This document shows positions 6,217 to 11,203 of a DNA stretch of 13,119 bases, piece by piece. This stretch comes from Candidatus Adiutrix sp. (GTDB taxonomy: Bacteria; Desulfobacterota; Desulfarculia; Adiutricales; Adiutricaceae). The position numbers and the translations under genes are program-made. The first letter of the stretch is position 1. The number at the start of each line of letters is the position of its first letter. The stretch covers positions 1 through 13,119 of the forward strand of contig JAITBV010000232.1 of NCBI GenBank assembly GCA_031283395.1, written 5' to 3'. The notes below the pieces were generated by a model. The model ran no database searches, was not told the origin of the DNA, and saw only the letters and a program-made list of their open reading frames with translations.

Positions 6217-8009
6217 TCCTCCCCTAAGAAGTCATCAAAGTCATCCGGAAAATCGTCCGGGTCTTCCGGTCCGGCCGCCGGGGTTTCCGGCTCTGGCTCC
6301 CTGTCCTCCGGGCCGGCCTGGGGCCGGCTGGCGCTTTCAGGCTGGGCCCCGGCCCCAGGGTCGCCCGAAATATCCAGACGGCCGGTGGGGTTGACCCCGG
6401 AACGCCGGGCGGTCAAGGGGCGGAGGTTGGTCAGGCCCAGAGGCCAGACATCGGGCCAGAGGGGGTGGGTGGTCAGGTTGCCTTCCTGGCTCCGGACCGG
6501 CTGATCCAGGCGTTCATCCAGCACCAGCATTTGCTCCAGTTGATACAGAAAGACATAGGGGGCTTCCGAGGCGGCCAGGCGGGACAGGTCGGCCAGAATT
6601 TGGGCCCGCCGGTCAGCCAGCCGCCTTTGGGCCAGGGTCCGGCTGTCATCGGGATTGGCCGTCACGGTCTGGGCCAGTTCGTCCAGCAGGCGGTCGGCCC
6701 CCTGGTGTTCGAAAAAGGCGGGGTTGCCTTCCGGGCTGGATATCGAGGACAAAAATCGGCCCAGCCAGAGGTCCGCGGTGGGGATCTCCGGGGTCCGGGT
6801 GTCCAGGAGCAGATCATATTGCCCGTTGTCCCGGGCCCGGCGCCACTGGGCCTCCGCCAGGGGTTGAAGGTCTACGGCCAGGCCGTGGGCGGCCAGGACC
6901 CTCTGGATGGTCCTGGCGTCTTCAGCCAGGTCCGGAGCCTGATCCTGGTAGATCAGGACCAGGGGCAGGACCGGGGGGCCGACTTGATTCAGCACCAGGG
7001 CCCCTTGCCGCAGGGGGTCGGCCTGATCGACCCCGGGGGCCTCGGCCCGGCCGGGACTGTTGTAGAAAAGACCGTTGGGGAAGGGGCCGCCGAGCTGCCC
7101 CGGCCGGCCCTCGAAGGCGGTCTGGATTATGGCGCTGAGGGCCCGGCGGACCTGGGACAAGCGGATATAGGGACGGCGGGTGTTCAGGGCCAGGAAGCGC
7201 ACGCTGAAAGTTGGCGCCAGGCGGGCCAGAAAGGGAGCGGGCCAGGAGGCTTCGCCGCCGTCCGGCGCCACGGTCAGGTGGGCGCGGTGGGTGATCATTT
7301 TCCGGTAGCGCTCCCGGGGGTCGGGCTCGTAGTGAAAGAGGGCCAGGCCCACCAGGGGTTTGGCGGCCAGGTCCGGCCGGGCCTGGAGCCCCAGGGTGCT
7401 GTCCTTCCAGCCGTAAACTTGATAGCGGCCGCTGCCTAAGGTGCGGGCGAAGAGGAAGTCCGGGGGCTGGTTGCGCAGCCCGGGGCTGACCAGGGAGGCC
7501 TGGGGCAAGGCCAGGGAGGCCAGGAAGGGGGGCCAGGGGCGGTTCAGGATGAGCCGGAAGGTCAGTTCCCCGACCCGCTCGAAATTGGAAAGACAAGGGA
7601 AGAAGCGGCGGCCGGTGTCGGTGGACATGAGCCGGTCAAAGGAATAGAGGGCCGCTTCGGCGTTGACCTGGGAGCCGTCGGCAAAGGTGCGGCCTTCCTG
7701 CAGGACGAAAGTGTAGATGAGGCCGTTGTCTGAAACGGTCCAGGCCTTGACCAGGGCCGGCCGGGGTTCGGTCGTGCCTGGGGCCAGGGTCATGAGCCGG
7801 TCGTAGGCGGCCATGATGACCGGCCAGGCGGCCGGGTCGGGGTCGGCGTGGGGGTCCAGGCTTAAAGGGGCTCGGGGATAAATGGCCCGGAAGACCTGGG
7901 GCGGGGGGGCCGTCGCGGAGCGGGCATTCCGCCTGGCCGGGGCCGCCTCCAGGATCGGCGCGGCCGCGCCCAGGGCGCCCAGCAGCATGATTATGAGAAT
8001 ATTCCGCAT
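6207..8009 (-). CDS. ABC-type peptide/solute-binding protein (SBP_bac_5-like) with acidic tail
   Basis: The 600-residue protein has an N-terminal signal segment (residues 3-20, hydrophobic, no lipobox) followed by family 5 extracellular solute-binding features: LSLDPHADP near residue 50, a YDRLMTL segment, then a block around 85-130 resembling the conserved SWxxSDDGLxYTFxLRxGxxFxDG...A segment (visible pieces: VSDNGLIYTFVLQEGRTFADG and YSFDRL). The family delivers oligopeptides, nickel or other solutes to an inner-membrane ABC transporter. No permease or ATPase gene is next to it, so its transporter is elsewhere or it works without one. The last 53 residues (548-600) are a Pro/Glu/Asp-rich tail ending in three DDF repeats, which is unusual for the family. 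A weak ribosome-binding site and a 16-base gap after the membrane-protein gene suggest coupled translation. Ligand unknown. Confidence 0.8.
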   Translation of the reverse strand: MRNILIIMLLGALGAAAPILEAAPARRNARSATAPPPQVFRAIYPRAPLSLDPHADPDPAAWPVIMAAYDRLMTLAPGTTEPRPALVKAWTVSDNGLIYTFVLQEGRTFADGSQVNAEAALYSFDRLMSTDTGRRFFPCLSNFERVGELTFRLILNRPWPPFLASLALPQASLVSPGLRNQPPDFLFARTLGSGRYQVYGWKDSTLGLQARPDLAAKPLVGLALFHYEPDPRERYRKMITHRAHLTVAPDGGEASWPAPFLARLAPTFSVRFLALNTRRPYIRLSQVRRALSAIIQTAFEGRPGQLGGPFPNGLFYNSPGRAEAPGVDQADPLRQGALVLNQVGPPVLPLVLIYQDQAPDLAEDARTIQRVLAAHGLAVDLQPLAEAQWRRARDNGQYDLLLDTRTPEIPTADLWLGRFLSSISSPEGNPAFFEHQGADRLLDELAQTVTANPDDSRTLAQRRLADRRAQILADLSRLAASEAPYVFLYQLEQMLVLDERLDQPVRSQEGNLTTHPLWPDVWPLGLTNLRPLTARRSGVNPTGRLDISGDPGAGAQPESASRPQAGPEDREPEPETPAAGPEDPDDFPDDFDDFLGEEWP

Positions 8010-8025
8010 GGGACTTTTGATTCGG

Positions 8026-8397
8026 CTACATATGAAAGAGAGAGGGCAGGAGGGCCCCCAGCCCCCATAAAAGAAGGCTGTAAAGATAAAAGCCGAAGAA
8101 AAAAATCAGGACGGCCATGAGGCAGAATATCCTTTCACCCTCCAGCCGTTCAAAGGTCCCGGCCAGGGCCTGCCGCCAACTGGGGCGCCAGGGTGAGACC
8201 AGGACGAAAACCAGGGTGGCCGCCGGTGACCAGTAGGTGAAAATGGCGCTTTCGTGCAGCCAGTCCGAGGACTTGAAATACCCGAAATAATAAATTATAC
8301 TGAAAAAAATGAGAATAAGGGACAAGTAGCCCAAATGCCAGATAAACAGCCGGCGCAGAGAGAGGCGTTCCTTAAGGCTCAGGTCAAACAGTTTCAT
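8026..8397 (-). CDS. small integral membrane protein, three predicted helices, function unknown
   Basis: I do not recognise a family. The 123-residue product has hydrophobic segments at about 17-40, 52-70 and 89-115, rich in Phe, Leu, Ile and Tyr. Basic residues cluster before the first (KERLSLRR) and between the second and third (RPSWR...ER), which suggests a cytoplasmic N-terminus and a cytoplasmic loop. There are no conserved-looking catalytic motifs. It is the first gene of a three-gene minus-strand unit with the solute-binding protein and the Sel1-repeat protein, behind a strong promoter. That grouping suggests an inner-membrane anchor or partner for exported proteins. The ATG at 8397 lacks a clear Shine-Dalgarno. 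The even hydrophobic pattern and conserved reading-frame length support a real gene. Confidence 0.7.
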   Translation of the reverse strand: MKLFDLSLKERLSLRRLFIWHLGYLSLILIFFSIIYYFGYFKSSDWLHESAIFTYWSPAATLVFVLVSPWRPSWRQALAGTFERLEGERIFCLMAVLIFFFGFYLYSLLLWGLGALLPSLFHM

Positions 8398-8463
8398 GGG
8401 CGTTGGCCCCGCGAAAAATTTGAGTCTGGCTACCCTGGTGACGGCCGGACTTTATAGAATTTT

Positions 8464-8492
8464 ATTATAAGGCCGCTTCCGGCATAAAACAA
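8464..8492 (-). promoter_or_regulatory. strong sigma-70-type promoter for the membrane protein / binding protein / Sel1 unit
   Basis: On the minus strand TTGTTT (8492-8487) and a consensus TATAAT (8469-8464) are 17 bases apart. The start of transcription would be near 8457, giving a leader of about 60 bases before the ATG at 8397. The site also lies within the short upstream region of divergent yjbQ, so the two directions may compete. I could not place a convincing plus-strand promoter for yjbQ in the 121-base gap. Confidence 0.65.
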
Positions 8493-8518
8493 GGCCGGGT
8501 TTCCGGGAGAGGGACAGC

Positions 8519-8935
8519 ATGAAAAGCCATCGCCAGGAATTGTGGTTTCAAACCGATACCCGCCGCGCCTTCATCAATATAACCCCCAGTGTGAACGCGG
8601 AACTGGCGGCTTCGGGCATCCGCGAAGGCCTGGTCCTGGTCAACGCCATGCACATCACCGCCTCGGTCTTCATCAACGACGACGAGTCGGGCCTTCACCG
8701 CGACTTCGAGCGCTGGCTGGAAGGCCTGGCCCCGGAAAAACCTTATGATCAATACGCCCATAACGGCTACGAAGACAACGCCGACGCCCACCTCAAACGC
8801 CAGGTCATGGGCCGGGAGGTGGTGGTGGCCGTGACCGAGGGCCACCTGGACCTCGGCCCCTGGGAACAGATCTTTTACGGGGAATTTGATGGAAGGCGGC
8901 GCAAGCGGGTACTCGTTAAAATAATCGGGGCATAA
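8519..8935 (+). CDS. yjbQ: UPF0047 / YjbQ family, annotated as secondary thiamine-phosphate synthase enzyme
   Basis: The 138-residue protein shows the whole family pattern: a central H-I-T-A-S segment with H45, N53-D54-D55-E56, then [20 protein letters not shown] in which H81, N87 and H91 are the expected conserved polar residues, G98 followed by the VAVTEG strand, LDLGPWEQI at 110-118 and [10 protein letters not shown] at 122-131. The fold is a small trimeric beta-rich one with a histidine-lined pocket that can hold a metal. E. coli YjbQ has weak thiamine phosphate synthase activity, which gave the family its name; its true role is not settled. Length is normal (about 130-140). GGGAGAGGGA precedes the ATG. 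It is divergent from the membrane-protein unit and stands alone; no thiamine genes are near. Confidence 0.9.
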   Translation: MKSHRQELWFQTDTRRAFINITPSVNAELAASGIREGLVLVNAMHITASVFINDDESGLHRDFERWLEGLAPEKPYDQYAHNGYEDNADAHLKRQVMGREVVVAVTEGHLDLGPWEQIFYGEFDGRRRKRVLVKIIGA

Positions 8936-8960
8936 ATAATTTTTTGCCTTCCGGTGCGGG

Positions 8961-9018
8961 TTCAAAAATTTGGCCAATTATATTCAAGTTTTTGAACACA
9001 AAGTTCTAATAATTGAAC
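8961..9018 (+). promoter_or_regulatory. tandem TTCnAn...TTGAA repeats, candidate activator sites
   Basis: Two 14-bp imperfect inverted repeats, TTCAAGTTTTTGAA (8983-8996) and TTCTAATAATTGAA (9004-9017), share TTCnAnTnnTTGAA and start 21 bases apart, two helical turns. A third, weaker copy begins TTCAAAAATTTG at 8961, 22 bases earlier. They lie about 145-200 bases upstream of the predicted start of the sigma-54-type transcript, the normal distance for enhancer-binding proteins. Repeats are seen directly; activator binding is inference. Confidence 0.4.
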
Positions 9019-9024
9019 CAAACC

Positions 9025-9045
9025 GCCTTCCGGGGCCTTTTTTTT
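9025..9045 (+). terminator. possible weak intrinsic terminator of yjbQ
   Basis: A GC-rich stretch, GCCTTCCGGGGCC (9025-9037), runs directly into eight T residues (9038-9045), 90 bases after the yjbQ stop. The T run is good but the hairpin that can be drawn is short (GCC with GGC), so termination efficiency is doubtful. Confidence 0.3.
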
Positions 9046-9105
9046 GAACTCTGCCCGGCCGGGCCGGACCGCACTGAAAAAAATAATATATTGAAATAAT
9101 TCTAT

Positions 9106-9118
9106 AATCTAACAATTA
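9106..9118 (+). promoter_or_regulatory. IHF-like site between candidate activator sites and the sigma-54 promoter
   Basis: AATCTAACAATTA matches the IHF consensus WATCAANNNNTTR at all but one fixed position and lies in an AT-rich tract (about 9073-9122). Its centre is about 50 bases upstream of the predicted start, where IHF commonly bends DNA to bring an activator to sigma-54 polymerase. Such matches arise easily in AT-rich DNA. Confidence 0.3.
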
Positions 9119-9136
9119 AATATCTGAGATGGCTTT

Positions 9137-9152
9137 TGGCCCGCCACTTGCA
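9137..9152 (+). promoter_or_regulatory. sigma-54 (RpoN) type -24/-12 promoter
   Basis: TGGCCCGCCACTTGCA differs from the consensus TGGCACG-N4-TTGCW at a single fixed base. The essential GG (9138-9139) and GC (9150-9151) are exactly 10 bases apart. The predicted transcription start is about 12 bases past the GC, near 9163. No protein gene of normal size follows on this strand before the terminator at 9219-9254. The motif is seen directly; its use is inferred. Confidence 0.6.
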
Positions 9153-9162
9153 CTATAGAACG

Positions 9163-9254
9163 GCGATGGTCACGCCCAAGGCCATAGCTGAAACTCCGAA
9201 ATTCTCCTTGTTGTTGTTGAAACCGAGACTCCGCCTAAGTCTCGGTTTCTTTTT
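9163..9254 (+). ncRNA. candidate small regulatory RNA, sigma-54 driven, about 92 nt
   Basis: The interval is bounded by a good -24/-12 promoter and a strong intrinsic terminator. The 5' part can form a modest stem (ATGG at 9166-9169 with CCAT at 9182-9185). The middle, about 9190-9218, looks unstructured and carries CTCCTT (9204-9209) followed by TTG repeats. CUCCUU is complementary to Shine-Dalgarno sequences and is a common seed in trans-acting small RNAs. The 3' end is the 12-bp terminator hairpin with U5, a short U tail for Hfq binding. No known RNA family is recognised. An alternative is a short untranslated leader fragment or a 32-codon peptide (9166-9264), which I consider less likely. 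Ends are estimates. Confidence 0.5.
9219..9254 (+). terminator. strong rho-independent terminator (plus strand)
   Basis: Perfect 12-bp stem: GAAACCGAGACT (9219-9230) pairs with AGTCTCGGTTTC (9238-9249) around a 7-base loop, followed by five T residues (9250-9254). The T run is only on the plus-strand side, so it serves a rightward transcript. No rightward protein gene ends close by; yjbQ stops 284 bases earlier. Confidence 0.85.
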
Positions 9255-9320
9255 GGGGCTTTAATACTTTAGCCTCAGGCGAGTTGCTTTCAAAAGGGCG
9301 CCTTTGAAGGCGGCTTGGTT

Positions 9321-10271
9321 TCAAAGCCCCGGCTTTTTGATGACCGCGCCACGCCTTAAGTCTTCCACCCATTTGATGAAATTCTGTTGCATTTTCTGGC
9401 GTTCCAGGAGGCGGCGGGCGTTTTCCCGGGCCTCGAGGCTGAATCGGCCGTCCGATCCGGGGGTCTGGGGTTCTTCTCCGGCCAGAGTCATGAGCACAAT
9501 GGCCTGGCCGGCGTTGATGGGTTCGGTGGGCTGGCCCGGGGGAAGCTTGGCCAGGATATCCTGGAGCGGCGGAGGCAGTTGGTCCAGGGTTACCGCGTCG
9601 CCGGGATCTCCACCCTGGTCATGGCCCGGTCCCCGGGAATACTTGCCGGCGGCCTGGGCGAAGTTCAGGCCGCCTTCGATTTCCCGCTTGATGCGTTGGG
9701 CCTCGGCCAGGGCGGCTTCCGGTTTTTTGGGATCCAGGGGCAGAACGATCAGGCGCAGGCCCCGGCCGCCGCTGGACTCCAGGCGGGGGCCCGCGCCCTT
9801 TAAATAGGCCTCAACTTCTTTTTCCGTGATCACGATGCGGCTCATGACCTTGTTGGAGCCCAGGATCTGGCCGCGCATGAGTTCCAGGCGCACGCCTTCG
9901 CGGAAAGCCTCCAGGCTGACCCCGCTCTGGGCCACCGAGGCCCGGAACTGGGATTCGGAAAGATTGTTCTGCTGCTTGATCCTCTCCAGGGCCTGGCTGA
10001 CATCGCCTTCGGTGACGAAGACGCCCTTGGCCCTGGCCGCCTGGTTTATGAGTTCCTGGTCGATGAGGTCTTCCAGAACCTTCTCTTTCAAGTCGGCGCG
10101 GTTGAGCCCGGCCGGCAGCCGGCCGCCGCGCGCCAGGGCATTGGCTTGGTTCTCCACCTGTTTTCTGGTGATCACCTCGCCGTTGACCACGGCCGCGATG
10201 CCGTCAAAATCGGCCGCCCGGGCCGGGGCGGCCAGGGCCGCCAGAAGAATCGCCAGCAAAAGGGTTCGCAT
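9321..10271 (-). CDS. SurA-like periplasmic chaperone with one degenerate parvulin domain
   Basis: The 316-residue protein has a clean Sec signal peptide (MRTLLLAIL..., cleavage likely after ARA at residue 19). The SurA N-terminal helical chaperone domain follows at about 21-165: GIAAVVNGEVITRKQVENQ, then LEDLIDQELINQAARAKGV and similar helices. One PpiC/parvulin-type domain lies at about 170-265 (SSGGRGLRLIVLPL, then NFAQAAGKYSRGPG...GGDPG and LPPGQPTEPI). SurA escorts outer-membrane proteins across the periplasm. The histidines of active parvulins (usual RHIL and GYHI segments) are replaced by LRLIVLP and GQAIVLM, so prolyl isomerase activity is doubtful and chaperone function is more likely. 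E. coli SurA has two parvulin domains; this has one. GGAG precedes the ATG. It starts 5 bases after the stop of the PpiC-like lipoprotein gene, as the last gene of the mfd operon seen here. Confidence 0.85.
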   Translation of the reverse strand: MRTLLLAILLAALAAPARAADFDGIAAVVNGEVITRKQVENQANALARGGRLPAGLNRADLKEKVLEDLIDQELINQAARAKGVFVTEGDVSQALERIKQQNNLSESQFRASVAQSGVSLEAFREGVRLELMRGQILGSNKVMSRIVITEKEVEAYLKGAGPRLESSGGRGLRLIVLPLDPKKPEAALAEAQRIKREIEGGLNFAQAAGKYSRGPGHDQGGDPGDAVTLDQLPPPLQDILAKLPPGQPTEPINAGQAIVLMTLAGEEPQTPGSDGRFSLEARENARRLLERQKMQQNFIKWVEDLRRGAVIKKPGL

Positions 10272-10276
10272 GAAAA

Positions 10277-11203
10277 TTACTCCAGGGGTTTGGTCAGGCT
10301 GGGGTTGATCCTTATGTCGGCCGTGGCCCGGCGGGTCGAAAGCCAGCCGCGGAAAGCTTCTTCGCCGGCCTTGAATTCATAGGCGGCTCGCGCGGCCTTG
10401 AGTTCGGCCACGGCCGCTGTTTCCCGGTCCAGGTCCAGCACCTCGTAAACGGCCCAGCTTCCTTCCTGGCGGACGGGTGGGCTGAGTTTTTTGTCGGCCC
10501 AGGCTGTTTCCAGAGTCGCGGTGAGGGTTTCGTCCAGGCGGTCGCTCCGCAGCCAGACAGCCGCCGAGAGGACTACCGGGAAGCCTTCTAGTTTGAATCT
10601 TTGGGTCAGTTGGTCCAAGCCCCCCTGGCCGCGTCCCGGCAGAGCCGGCGCTTCCGGGGAGGGCGGCAGAAAGAGGGCCCGCACCCGGTAACGGATGGGC
10701 TTTTTTTTGGGCCAGGCCCGCCAGAAGGTCCGCCAGTCCGCGGCTGACAACTGTCTTTCCTCGGCCATGATCCTGCCGGTTATTTTATGCAGAACAGCCT
10801 GCCGGAGCAAGTTCCGGCGCAGGCTTTCAGCCTGGGCCGGGGGCAGGTCTGAATCGGCGCCTTCTTCAGGCGGCCGGCTGATTCCCTTTTCCAGCGCTTC
10901 AAGGGATATTTTGCGCCGGGGGGCTTCGGCCAGCACCAGGCGCTCCTCGATCAATTTTTCCAGCACCAGGAGAGGGACGGCCTCAGTGGCGGGAGCGTTC
11001 TCTTCCGGGGTCAACTGGCCGTAAAGTCCCCAGCCCAGCACCTGGTTGAGTTCGGTCATGGTTATGGGTTGGCCTTCGACCAGGGCGGCCGTGTCCGGCG
11101 GCCAGACCCAGGCGTCCTGGACTTCCCGGCAGGCCCCGGCCGCCAGAAAGGCCAGGCAGCCTATGGCCGTAAGCCAGCGTCCGGGCGGCAAGGTTCGTCT
11201 CAT
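10277..11203 (-). CDS. PpiC/SurA-like probable lipoprotein, degenerate peptidyl-prolyl isomerase
   Basis: The 308-residue protein starts with a basic, hydrophobic signal (MRRTLPPGRWLTAIG...) ending in LAAGAC. Cys25 is the probable lipid-attachment residue, although the lipobox is not ideal (Ala at -3). Residues 38-165 resemble the SurA/PpiC N-terminal helical region (ALVEGQPITMTELNQVL, then VLEKLIEERLVLAEAPRRKIS). A parvulin-like region follows at about 168-265 (IRYRVRALFLPPSPEAP; LSPPVRQEGSWAVYEVLDL). The catalytic histidines of parvulins are not visible, so it is probably a chaperone-type protein. The ATG overlaps the mfd stop as ATGA, with GAGGTGA upstream, so translation is coupled. With the following SurA-like gene it forms a pair of related periplasmic folding factors. 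Localisation at the inner or outer membrane is not shown by the sequence. Confidence 0.75.
   Translation of the reverse strand: MRRTLPPGRWLTAIGCLAFLAAGACREVQDAWVWPPDTAALVEGQPITMTELNQVLGWGLYGQLTPEENAPATEAVPLLVLEKLIEERLVLAEAPRRKISLEALEKGISRPPEEGADSDLPPAQAESLRRNLLRQAVLHKITGRIMAEERQLSAADWRTFWRAWPKKKPIRYRVRALFLPPSPEAPALPGRGQGGLDQLTQRFKLEGFPVVLSAAVWLRSDRLDETLTATLETAWADKKLSPPVRQEGSWAVYEVLDLDRETAAVAELKAARAAYEFKAGEEAFRGWLSTRRATADIRINPSLTKPLE

Noticed and set aside
8465..8977. A 170-codon minus-strand frame opposite yjbQ
   Set aside because: It is a mirror of yjbQ codon bias; the plus-strand product has the complete UPF0047 pattern and a good ribosome-binding site.
9053..9064. GCCCGGCCGGGC perfect 12-bp palindrome
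   Set aside because: GGCC-rich words are very frequent throughout this genome segment, and no T tract follows on the plus strand, so I do not call a feature.
9157..9189. A 10-codon minus-strand frame (MALGVTIAVL) with GGAG 8 bases upstream
   Set aside because: Very short, no minus-strand promoter nearby, and no downstream gene that a leader peptide could regulate. The open frame before it is probably chance.
9166..9264. A 32-codon plus-strand frame (MVTPKAIAETPK...) inside the candidate small RNA
   Set aside because: It has no Shine-Dalgarno, would start about 3 bases after the predicted transcript start, and runs through the terminator hairpin. Its stop lies beyond the T tract. A leaderless peptide cannot be excluded.
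9294..9318. Possible terminator after the SurA-like gene (CGCCTT/AAGGCG hairpin with a short T run on the minus strand)
   Set aside because: The stem is only 5-6 bp with a tiny loop and the T run is four bases and offset. Too weak to support.
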